This document shows positions 1 to 10,600 of a stretch of DNA of 64,000 bases, piece by piece (positions within the stretch are counted from its first letter, which is position 1; each line of letters opens with the position of its first letter). The notes under the pieces are model-generated. The model was given only the letters and a program-made list of their open reading frames with translations, was not told the DNA's origin and ran no database searches. The DNA is from Oscarella lobularis (taxonomy: Eukaryota > Porifera > Homoscleromorpha > Homosclerophorida > Oscarellidae). The DNA lies in assembly GCF_947507565.1 (NCBI RefSeq), contig NC_089175.1, forward strand, positions 62,001 through 126,000, written 5' to 3'. A program made the position numbers and the translations under genes.

Positions 1-96
1 GCCAACAATCGATTTTGTTTGATCGATTGTCATTTTAGACTCGTTTTGATCGAAGCACTCGATTCGATTCTCTCGAACCGTTTCTCCTCTTCGAAA

Positions 97-2568
97 ATGT
101 CATCCGCGTGTCCGTCATCTCGATATGGACACGTTGCCGCCGTGATCAATGATGAAATGCTTGTGTGGGGAGGAGGAGCGGTGAGAGAATCGACGGGAGA
201 TCTTTACTTGTGTTCTCCCGATTTGATGGAGTGCTTCAATCTGTTGACAAGTCAATGGAATAAACGACGAGCAACATCCAACAGCCCATCCGACCTTCCT
301 CATCCATGTCTCTTCGCACGAATCGGTGTCGTCCAAAATCAGGACATTTATCAATTTGGTGGTTTCTACTTCTCGTCTGATCAGGGCCGTCCTGTCTATT
401 CGAACGATGTTCACAAATTGGATGGATTGACGTTGGAATGGCAACGAATCCATTCCAATGACCAATCAACGCCCAGCGCGAGGAGGAGAAATGGAATGTG
501 CGTGTTAGGGAAGAAAGGAGACGAACATCTCGTCATGATGGGCGGAATAGGAACAAAGATTGTTTCACCAATACCAGACGGATCTCAATTCATTCCTTCT
601 TCAAAATATCCTGGCATGGGGTGGAACAATGAAATTTGGTTATTTTGCATCCGAAAGAGTGAGTGACGTGTAAAATTATTTTGAATTGAATGTAGACATT
701 TGTTTGAAGGGAATTGGATTCCAGCTCAATGCACAGGAAAAAAACCACATCCTCGATCAGGACATTCATTCACTAAAGTTGATATCAATCGAGCCATTCT
801 CATTAGCGGTGGTCCTGAAAGAGTGTTGAATGATGCTTTTCTGTTCATGTTCAGTTCACTGGTAATGAGATAGGTTTATTATTAATTAATTAATGTGATT
901 TATATGCGTAGGAGTGGATTGAAATGAAATTGGATGATTCTCTCATTCCTCGATGGTTCCATTCGACGGTTGTTGTTGATATTCCCACATTAGGGGGGCC
1001 AGTTGCTTTTCTCTTGTGGGGATATGGGAAAGACGGGTTTCCTGTGTCTCTGGCCCAAATGATTCTAATTGACTCCCAAAAGTGCAAAAAGGTAATTGAA
1101 ATATTTTCATATGACATTCTACGATGACAAAGTTCATTTGACAGATCTCAATATCAGATGAGCCAATTCCAACAGGGTTCCAATCAGTCTGCTCTATTGT
1201 TAGAAGAGGTCTTCTCTTTATTCTGCGATATGGAGGATCACCCTATAAATGGAGCGAGAGCAAACCAGGAGCGCTTTTAGACATTTTGAAATATGGTAAA
1301 TAATTTTTATAATATTTTTAGCCTAATTTTATTGATTGCATAGATTTAAAAAGTGTTGGTGAGAAACTCCTCCGTCACAATTTGAGCGAACCGATTGAAC
1401 ACGAAATTTCAAAATCCGACGAGCATGCGCAGAAGATGACCGAGGTTTTAATTATGTGTGCAAGCCGCGGGTCATTAGCATAATTAATTTAGGAACCACT
1501 TTCGGATCCGTCTCTTCAAATCGACCGACAGGATCTCGTCTATGATGAGGCTGACGATTGCATTGGCGAAGGAAGCTTTGGCGATGTATTCAAAGCGACG
1601 CTGAAGAAAGACGGAAAAGAGATCACCGTCGCCGTCAAAGTTTTTTCCGATATACGAAGAAAATCAGAAAGGTGTTTAGCTGATACCGAGTTTTTCTGAT
1701 GGGATATTGTTTTTATTTCGCAGGGAATTGTTCGAGAAGGAGGCATCTGTGCTACTCCGAATTGAACGAAATCCGTTCATTGTTCGTCTGATCGGCGTTT
1801 GCACTGCTCACAGATTCCACGCTCTCGTAACAGAGTTCGTGAGCGGAGGAGATCTGTCTTGTCTTCTCAAGTCAGACGAAGAAGCGATTGAGAAGTGGGA
1901 AACGCGAGTCATTTTTGCGAAGCAAATTGCTAAGGGGATGCTTCATCTCCACTCCAATCATCCACCAGTGATTCACTACGACTTGAAAGCGGAGAACGTC
2001 TTGGTCGAGCGCATTCCAGACGAAAGAGAAGATCAATTTATATGCAAGGTAGATTAAAAATCAAATAAGAATAATAATTTAGTCAATATTATTTCAGGTT
2101 GCTGATTTTGGACTTTCAAAAGTGTCTGGCGTCAGTTCGATTACCATAGTTCGCCAAACGGATTCCTCTCCGTCTGGCACAGTCACTCACATTGCTCCGG
2201 AGCGATATTCCCGTCGTCCGTACGGCGCCGGAGACGACGACGTCGTGAGAAAAGTTTTGGCGAAAAAATCTGACGTCTATAGCTACGGAGTTTTGCTCTG
2301 GGAAATACGAGAAAGGAAGCATCCCTATCAAGGTCAAGTGATTGTTTTCATTGGCCTTGCGTACTACTGTAGTTATTTACGTTTAGGTACGGATAGAGAT
2401 ACTATTCGCTATCTTGTCAGAACTGGAGAGAAACTTCCTGAAGGCGAAGCACTCAATGTTCCGCCGTTCTTCGACGATCTCATGACGAAATGCACACAAT
2501 TCGATCCCCAGAATCGACCAATGTTCGACGACATCATACTCACGCTAACCGAAAACGAATCTGATTGA
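97..2568 (+). CDS. Kelch-repeat protein kinase fusion
   Basis: The N-terminal half carries Kelch-type repeats (RYGHVAAVIN, WGGG, YQFGGF, VMMGG, HPRSGHSF, LISGG, HSTVVVD), the usual beta-propeller protein-binding fold. The C-terminal half (about 1545-2568) is a protein kinase with glycine loop GEGSFGDVF, VAVK lysine, HYDLKAENVL catalytic loop, ADFGLSK and APE motifs, most like TKL/tyrosine-like kinases. The ATG at 97 sits just before the first Kelch strand; no in-frame ATG lies upstream in the window. At least seven introns interrupt it, for example 659-709, 862-911 and 1092-1144; all use plausible GT-AG edges and keep frame. The HRD arginine is Tyr, but the catalytic Asp and the DFG motif are intact, so activity is likely. 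Substrates are unknown. Further 5' exons outside the window cannot be excluded. Confidence 0.85.
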
Positions 2569-2974
2569 GAACCATAGCTTGTACCCTTTCTCCCTATGAC
2601 ATAGTCTTTTACTTCACTTTTGGATTACCCCTACGTTTTTATGAATATTTGCACTTTGGTAATTGATTTAGCATCTCCTAGATTAATTTTTCTGTAGTGC
2701 AACCGACTCTCGCTGAAACAGATCGATGGACGGGAGAAAGAGAGACTGAAAGACGTGAAGGGGAGATATACACGACGGCCACACGCTCAATTTGCTCATA
2801 TTTTATTTCCACAGACGCATGCAGTACAAAAATCATTCTACCGAAAATCTAACGTGTCCCATGGCCTTTCTTCTCTCCTTTTGTCTTCGTCCACCATTTT
2901 TCTTCGGCGCGCGACCTAAAAAAACGGTATTAGTCACTGTAAAATAATCGTTGTACGTACCTTTTGGTTTGCGT
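2569..2974. other. 3' flank of Kelch-kinase, no gene seen
   Basis: AT-richer flanking DNA that should contain the kinase 3'UTR. I see no convincing open frame. Near 2915-2961 the minus strand has a good-looking donor (GTACGT) and acceptor, but none of the three frames gives a coherent protein across it. Confidence 0.4.
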
Positions 2975-3610
2975 CCGTATTAGCGTAACCCAGGCTACAC
3001 CGCGCGGAGGTTCGGACGCTTCGTAGCCCAGGGAAGTCTTCGCAAAGCGATGACTCCCTTCCAAAAAGTGAGGGCGAGTTGCGACCTCATAGGCCACCCC
3101 ACCAGTACCCGCCTGGACGCTAGAAACGGCCCCTTATACCGAATCCCCGGCGCGCTGGTATCAAACCCTTCGGTATGTGGAAATAAAGAAGAACCGGGGC
3201 TTGCGGAGTGGAGAGCGGCTGACCACAGTTTGTAGGAGTCAACAGAAAAGACGTGCAATGCCCAAATCGAATTCTCCTGAGCCAGATCATCCGCAATCTA
3301 ATCGTGCCAGTTGGTGAGAAAAGTGCCGGCAACCAGACCGCTTGCGACACCCCCTCCGAGCCGTGCCCACTCTGCCTAACGCAGGCCGTGCTCGTTTGGC
3401 AACAATAAGACATATAAGCGATCATTATGCTCAGTGCGTGAACCGAGGCCGAAGCCCCCCATCGCCCTGCTTAGAGGCTCCGGCACGGGATTAATCCGTG
3501 GGCCACGCTGATCCGACGATCCAGACTGCCTTTTGTCAAAGCTCCCGAGCCAGTCCGTCAAGGATGAGACGCAGATTGCTCCGCGCCGCACCCACCCTAG
3601 GCCTCAACTG
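2975..3610. other. GC-rich hairpin-rich segment, unclassified
   Basis: This block is clearly more GC-rich than its surroundings and lacks the intron and exon texture of neighbouring genes. It contains many inverted repeats: a 9-10 bp arm pair near 2997-3006/3027-3037, a GGGAAGTC...GACTCCC hairpin at about 3030-3057, an exact 8 bp ATACCGAA/TTCGGTAT pair at about 3137-3176, and CACGG...CCGTG at 3484-3500 inside a larger GCGTG/CACGC pair at about 3436-3506. No tRNA, 5S, U2, 7SL or RNase P signature known to me is present. It could be a structured RNA gene or the remains of a retroelement. Strand is unknown. Confidence 0.35.
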
Positions 3611-4775
3611 AAGGAGAATCGGTGTGCGCTTTGCTTTTGAACGCCGTCAGCCCCGCCCAGCGCGTTCATTGGTTCGTTGCGATCACGTGGGGGTCGTCTA
3701 GCGCTCTCGTTGGCTCTTTCGATTAGGTGCGAATTTTCAATACCGTTAGACTCCGGAAGTTGCAACATAATCGTAGTCAGCATTTCTATTTTTGGCAGGA
3801 AATGATGCAAGATTTCACGCTTCGAGTTCAAGATGGCGTACAATGCCTCGTGGTCGCCGTCCTTCTTTTTCACGGTTTCATCTTGCATTTCGAGTCGATT
3901 ATCGCAGATTGCCTTTTCGCCGACGCTGTCGTCGAACGCCCGTACATCGAGGAACAAACACGTGATCCAAAGAAGAACGAAGCGTCGTGTAGACGAAGAA
4001 ATCGACCGTTTTCGGCGACGATGACGGCGTGGGAGCCGACAACGAATGCAAAATACGGCGTCGGTAAGCGTACGGGCGATCGGGAGCCCGTTTTCGCGAC
4101 GAAAAAGACGATTTCTTGAATCTTCACCCGCACGTCGCCGATCACATCCGTCTCGTTTTTTTTTGCAGTGATCTACAACTCTGAAGCGCGATGCGATCGA
4201 TATGTCACGCTCAAGTTCGGAGTAACCGTCAAATATTGAAACAGTGCGGCAGTAGGCTTTGTGTTCCCCAAAGGGGACCTCACCCAATTATTTATGTAAC
4301 ATTGTTTGTGTTTTGTAGCCAATTAGAAGCAGTTGTGAGTCATTAGGGAAGTGACGTCAGTCTTGAGAGAATGGGGTTTCGTTTGGAAAAACGCCTATTT
4401 GGTGAGAATTTGCAACATTGCTAATAGATCAACAACGGATTAGCGGGGGTTATAGAATGGAGATATGAAGATTTTGGGCGAATTAGAAACGCTATTCTCA
4501 ATTTACTCAAAAAAGGTTTTGTCCTTGGCGTCGTCAAGGCAGCGGGAACCACGTGGTCATTACTTAGTGGTTGCAAACGTCGGCAAAGAAGTCTGACATT
4601 TGCTTTTCAATTTACAATCGCAGGGAGGGACATATAATAAGTCTTTTAGTGAGAATTATATTGTGACTAAGCGAAGCGAATCCTTCATAAAACATAAAGA
4701 AAAAGAAGATATTCCAATAAAAAAAACCAACCATTCAGCAGCAGCAGCAGCAGCAGCACATACAAAACTTAAAGT
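3611..4775. other. intergenic, only weak ORFs
   Basis: Holds an open minus-strand frame (3604-4287) with an internal hydrophobic stretch (VLLWITCLFLDVRAF) and competing plus-strand frames. None resembles a known family, and none has a convincing start plus splice structure. A CAG trinucleotide run lies at about 4737-4758, just downstream of the minus-strand glutaminase-like stop. Confidence 0.3.
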
Positions 4776-7243
4776 CTAATCGTTCTTCTTCTTCTTTCCT
4801 AGAGCGGCGTCGTCCATAAAGAGTTTGGCGAAGAGAGCTCCCACTTGAGCTCTCGCTTGAAATTTTATCTGCGTTCCGTTGAGAGCGTCATAAAAATCGG
4901 TGAGAGGAACGCGTTGTGGCGTCTGTTGAATCCAATTGACGAGACGATTGAAGAGATCATAGTGAACGGTCTGATTTGCAAAGGAACCAACCCAGCCCGT
5001 CCATCCGAGATTGGCCCACGTTCCACGACTGTCAAGCGGCCAGCCGTACTCCTTCAAATGACGATTATACTCGGCAATCTCCTTATCGAACACGTCTTGT
5101 GGAAATAGGTTCGTTTGCAACAGTTTGTCCCACATCAAGTTGAATTTCAATGACCACGTGCCGCTTTGATCGTAGGCGAGACGATAGTGATCTCCGTCGT
5201 CGGCTTTTTTCATCCAAATGCCCGAATAGTTCCTAGCGATCTTAGAAAGAGAAGCGACAGTGAGTTCGTATCATTCATTCACACGAGCGACGCAACGTAA
5301 CGTCATGTGAGAACTCGTCTCTTGTGATTAGTCACTTGCCTTTGTGACGTCACGTTACGTCGCTAATGTGAGTCTCTTACCGACATGTAGTGCTCATGAC
5401 AGGGATCGTAGCCGCCCAATTTGCACATTTGCGCAAACGCTGCAATGGCTATAATAGCCTTGGCGGCAAGATTAACATTGTGCGCAAGCGGACCCTCGAA
5501 ATCGTCCGTACTGAGCTGCTTGGCCGGATCGAGTCCATTATCCACCAAATAATCAGCATATCTAAATAACAAAAATCAACTAAGGAACACAATACAGCTA
5601 AACGTATTCCTACCGAGTAAGAAGCGCATAATACTCATTGAAAATAGTCGTATCGTTTTTCTGAATAACGACAGAGGCGAGCAACAACAAAACGTCGCCC
5701 GTCATTTCAACCGGCATCGGTTCGCATCGATTCTCTTCCCAGCACTGAAGCTCGGCATTGGGATACTCTCCCAAGAAGTGAGGACTATACGACTCCGTCC
5801 ACGAGATATTCCGCGGAAACGGGGCGGAAGCGTCCACGTACGTCTCATTGTTAGCAAACATGAGAATGGGATGAAGAAAAGCCGGAATCAAGTCGGCGTT
5901 CAAGTAGAGAAACAACGGCGCCAGCGGAAAATTATCATCGATTGTTCCCGTATCGCCCGAGCTGAAGCATCCCTTGACAAAGAGAAAGGGTTGCGACGCT
6001 TTTTTCGTCTTCAAAGCGTCGTCGTACCAAACCAATTTGTTGGAGCCGAGCGCTTGCCGATAGGCGAGACTCGCCATCGTCGCGTAATTAATTCCGCCAA
6101 CGCTGATCAATCGATCAACAAGAACTTCATCGAATTCTCGCGCTTGAAGACTTCGAAGGATATAATTGATGTGAGCGTCGCGAAGAATGTCGTCGATCTT
6201 GGCTCCATTGCGACGCCAATACGCCTGAAGAACGGCACCGAAATATCCAATCGACGCGGGACTATCATCATAAGCGACAATAAAATGATGACTCGCACTA
6301 GCGACGGGTTTCGCCTTGACAACGAATTCATCAGTCGCCGCGACGAGTGCCGGCAAAACGGTGCCGTCGTCGCAATCCCCGCACGTCACGTGCTGACCGG
6401 AAGCGGTCGTGCACGCCGCTTGGCCCGTCGCCGGCGCATCGACTTTAGGCAGACGACCGGAGACGGCGAACTCGTTTCGCGCTTCGACGGCGTTTCCCAA
6501 CCACGAGAGCATGGGAGCACCTCCGGGGCCGCCTTGTCCGAACGCCAAGTGAGCGTAGCCCCAGTCAATGCGAACGTCATCACCGACTTTTTTCAAGACG
6601 GGTTGCGGCGATTTCGTGCCAATTCGAAGGTCCGTCAGTTCGCCAATCGTCTGACGAAACGATTCGACACCTTCATCATCCGTATCTACAGCCAATTGGG
6701 CGGTGACGTCAAAATAGATTTGAACCGTATGTTCGACGCCGTCCAATGACGAAATATCGTACTCGACGTAAGTGACGGGTTTGAAGGAGTCGAGATCATT
6801 GACAAATTTGGGCGTGACGAAGGTGAGATTCAATTGGAGGCCGGCACCGACGTAGTGATAGCGCGTGCGCGTCGGATAGACTTGCGCGTAGCCCGACTGA
6901 AGAAGTGGACTGACCGAAGTTCGCTTTCCAATGCACGGTGCGCCGATTAGACGATAGGGAACGCCGTCGACGCGCACCGCCGAGAAGATCGATTGGATTT
7001 TACCTGTCCAATGAACTGTCCAGTTCGTCGTTAAATCGTCGCCTGGAGACCAGATTGAAAAGTAGGGATCGTGGACGATTAGGGGAACAGATGGAACGCG
7101 AATGCCTGGAAGGGGGAGGGGTTGGCAGTCTAAAGCAACGAGCTATGGTAAGTTCGTAGAATAGACCGGCGCGCGGTAGGCCTACTTCCGTACGCTGGCC
7201 ACGAAAGAAGACGAACAAGGACGGCGAGTAGCGCAACCTTCAT
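4776..7243 (-). CDS. secreted glutaminase A-like protein (GtaA/DUF4965)
   Basis: The product resembles glutaminase A family proteins (DUF4965/DUF5127/DUF1793 architecture), extracellular enzymes reported to release glutamate from glutamine and best known in fungi and bacteria. Visible landmarks are PLIVHDPYFSIWSP near the N-terminus, YADYLVDNGLDPAKQLSTDD, GPLAHNVNLAAKAIIAIAAF and a C-terminal TWANLGWTGWVGSF block. The ATG at 7243 begins a signal peptide (MKVALLAVLVRLL). The first intron probably uses donor GTAGGC and acceptor CCTTCCAG just before IRVPSVPL. One long exon (about 5610-7103) is followed by introns near 5563-5610 and 5244-5380; the latter is largely a short inverted-repeat element. 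Enzyme activity is inferred from family only. It is divergent from the ARAP-like gene. Confidence 0.8.
5275..5374. mobile_element. short TIR element (MITE), copy 1, in intron
   Basis: About 100 bp with inverted ends (CATTCACACGAGCGACG and, reversed, CTCACATTAGCGACG). It shares an internal block (TTGCCTTTGTGAC) with copies at 40409-40531 and 42282-42393. It occupies most of a 137 bp intron of the glutaminase-like gene, its right end only about 6 bp from the splice donor. Confidence 0.6.
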
Positions 7244-7605
7244 GTTTTCATCACGTGATTTCTGAGCATGCACAGTGGAAAAATTAAAAGTACAGGTACT
7301 CTTCGAATTTTTCCGGAGAATAGACTAAAGTACTACAGTACTAATTTTTCTTTAGGATCTATATCGCGACACGTGTTCGTTATTTCCTTCCGGGTTCGTA
7401 GAAGAGTGAGTTCCCGGCTTCAATCGTACCCACCTCGACATAAGGGGGCCTTACGACGTCAAGAAAGCGAACGTAAATAGTTTCCTCGTGCTTTCGTATT
7501 GCTCCAGCAAACAAAACGCGGAATAACGTCCGCTGCAACTTGTCGAATAAGAGAAAAGACCCTATCGACGCACGGAACGCCGCCAATTCGCTTCGCCACT
7601 CCGTC
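7244..7605. promoter_or_regulatory. divergent intergenic promoter region
   Basis: The 362 bp between the ATGs of the minus-strand glutaminase-like gene and the plus-strand ARAP-like gene must hold both 5'UTRs and promoters. I see no clear TATA box. The 7540-7605 part is open in the ARAP frame but has no ATG before 7606. Confidence 0.45.
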
Positions 7606-10600
7606 ATGGCTTCGGAGTTGGACGCCGTGCTCTCGTGGCTGACGAACGAAGCAAAACTGGAGCGCTACTTCGCCAATTTCGCCAATGCGGGCTACACGAA
7701 TCTCTCCATGTGCCGAAATCTCGACGACGAAACGCTCACGACGCTCGGCATCACGTTGCCCGGCCATCGCAAACGTCTTCTCATCTATTCGCGCAAGCTC
7801 GCCGAAGCGCTTCTCATCGAGGCCCCGATCGAGGAACAGGGACAACCCGATTCGCTACCGTCGTCCGTCGCGCCGCCGCAACTTCCGCCAAAGAAAAGCA
7901 AATCGGCGCCAGCGTTCGATCAGCTAAGTAAAATCGAACCCAAGCCTCCAACGCGAGGCGCGTCGCAACGGAGAAGAACTCCGACTCCGACTCCGCCCCC
8001 AGGCGGCGGCGGCGGAAACGGCGGAATAGACCTACCTCCACCATTGCCACCGAAAGATGACGATTTTGACGAAAATGCTCCCTTGCCACCGTTGCCGCCA
8101 CCCAAGAACGAATCCGTCGCCGCCGCCGCCGCCGCCGCTCCTGGGCCAGTGGAAAAACCCGTTCCGGCACCGAGACTCAAGACTGGAAGTGGCTCTGGAG
8201 TGAGGCCAACGCCTAAGCCTCGCACACGACGTCCTCCTCCTCCTGAAAATTCCGTCGCCGTCGCCGCCGCTCCAGTGGTGACCACGACGCCGCTGCCGGA
8301 AGCGGTGCCGTTGTCGCGTGCGGAAACGGGTCGAGTTTTTTCGGACATACTCAAGCATATTGGACCTCCGCAAGGGACGCCGCCGCCGCCGTCTTCGTCG
8401 TCGGAATCGGAAAAGGATTTGAGTCCTTTGCCTCCCGCTCTCCCACCCAAGAGTCGCGACGTGTCTCCAGCTGTCTTCAACGTCGCGACGGCGGGGGCGG
8501 CGGCGGCGGGGGGACGACCGCCTTATGCTCTCCTAGGTGATTCCAATTCTCTTTCTCCTTCTCCTTCTCCTACAATGAAGACAACAATGATGTCTCATCA
8601 ACCTCAATATGTATTTGGAGACACGTACAAGCAAACTCCGCCCTCTGACTACGATGTTCTCGAACCTAATCGCACAGAATCAGCAGATACGGAATATGAC
8701 GTCATTATGGGCCCTCATCATCATCAGCCACCTTCCTCATCAAAAAGAACAGAACTTCCTCCTTCTCAAAAAGAAGTTCTCGAAGACTATTCCTTAGTGG
8801 GTCAGCCCCTACCACCTCCTCGTTCTGAATACGATCACCTGAGTAATGCCATGACGACGACGACGATGACGAAAGTTGCTTCTCCGCCAACACCAGCAGC
8901 GGGCGAATATGCCGTCATCGGAGAGTCGCCTAGTTCAAGAAAAGCGACACTCGCGGCGGCGACGACGACGACGACAGTTGCTTCTCCGCCAACACCAGCA
9001 GCGGGCGAATATGCCCTCATTGGAGAGTCGCCTAGTTCAAGAAAAGCAACACTCGCGGCGGCGGCGACGACGACGACAGTTGCTTCTCCGCCAACACCAG
9101 CAGCAGGCGAATATGCCCTCATTGGAGAGTCGCCTAGTTCAAGAAAAGCAACACTCGCGGCGGCGGCGGCGGCAACGACGTCATCAACGGGACCAACTGA
9201 TGATTATTCTCTTGTCGGCGAAATGAACGTGGCATCGACTGCTAGTAGCTCTCATAATACTGTTAGTAGTAATAGTAGTAGTAGTCAGGCCCCATTTGGT
9301 CAATACGCCGTAATTGGTGGCGATGACTTCAATGACAATGGAGATGACTCTGCCTATGCAGTAGCATCCGATATCGTTGCACCACTTCAAGTAAGTATAC
9401 ACTTGAGAATTGCCTTTATTTATTTATTTATTTATTTATCTAAAGACGTCGTCCGAGCAAAAGGTTGTGCGAAGGATCATATCTGGTGCTCGGGTTAGAA
9501 TATAGATACATAGGCGTTTTACCTTTAAAGCTATCTACTTATTTTATAGATGGACGTGGCAGCAGCAGGATCTCGAGTTTCCGTTATTAGAGGAAAGGAA
9601 TCGGTAAGACGACCACGTGTTTCTCTGCAACGGAAATGGAATGCCTTTCCATTAGGGACATAAACACAAGGAAGGGAAACTTTATAAGCAGGGAGGGTGA
9701 GTTTAGTTCAATAGATATTAATTAATTCCTCCCGGAAGAGCCTTTTCCTTTAGAAAACAAGGAAACAAAGGTTGGAAACAACGATGGGTCATCTTCGATG
9801 GCTCAATGTTGAAATATTTCGAAAAGAGAGACGACAAAGTAACACCTATTCTCATTAATTGCCGAAAAAACGTCATTTTTTCCCTTAGGATAGCGATGCA
9901 AAGAACGTCATTCCAATCAAATCAATGCTGGACGTTCAATTTGTCTTTGAAGTAAAAAGAAACAGCAATATCTTACATATAAAAATATTGACGTGGATTT
10001 ACGCAGAAAGACGACAAAAAGCATCCGAATCGATTTATACTCAAAACTCCAAATCGAAATTTCATATTTTCGGCTGATTCACTTAGTAATAAGAAATCCT
10101 AGATTCGAACTCGCACAGAGTCACTAATTGAATTTTTTCCAGACGAATGTCAAGTCTGGTCTAGCACTTTAATGTACGCGATAATGAATTACAAAGTAAA
10201 CGGAAAAAAATCGACGAAATTTTCTCTATTTTAAATTAAATTCGTCCCATCTTAGCCCGTTCCTGGAGAAGAAAATCTCGATTCTCCAGACGGCGGAAAA
10301 ATGAGCGCACCTGACATGAAAGTAAGAAAAGAACCGATAAAAAAAGGCCACACGGATAAATTTCGGCGTTTCCCCAGGGCTGGTTGAAAAAGCAAGGACA
10401 CAATATGCTATCAGACTGGAGAAATCGTTACTTGGCACTAAAAGGCTCGACTCTTTGCTACTACAAATCCTATGACGTAACGAGAACCTTCTCTTTTCTC
10501 TTCCCTTCTATGATTATTCCCTTCTATGATTATTCTCCATAGCAATGGGTGAGCGACGCTCCTATTGATTCAATTCACATGCAGACGGCTAACGTGAAGC

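Noticed and set aside
2847-3000. Possible last exon of a minus-strand basic protein (GRAPKKNGGRRQKERRKAMG) behind a good GTACGT donor
   Set aside because: The matching frame hits a stop a few codons upstream with no acceptor between, and the other two frames give no coherent protein.
3360-3400. Group II intron domain V-like hairpin (GAGCCGTGCC...GGCCGTGCTC)
   Set aside because: Pairing needs several bulges and no 5' GUGYG end or maturase was seen.
2975-3610. rRNA, RNase P or telomerase RNA
   Set aside because: No matching conserved blocks and no telomere template of about 1.5 repeats on either strand.
3604-4287. 227-codon minus-strand open frame
   Set aside because: No family resemblance, Arg-rich shadow-like composition and no splice or start context; competing frames on the other strand are equally open.
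5778-6749. 323-codon plus-strand frame
   Set aside because: Antisense shadow of the glutaminase-like long exon; the minus frame carries the family motifs.
8835-9122. Minus and alternate-frame repeats with Val-rich or Arg-rich text
   Set aside because: Shadows of the ARAP tandem repeats.
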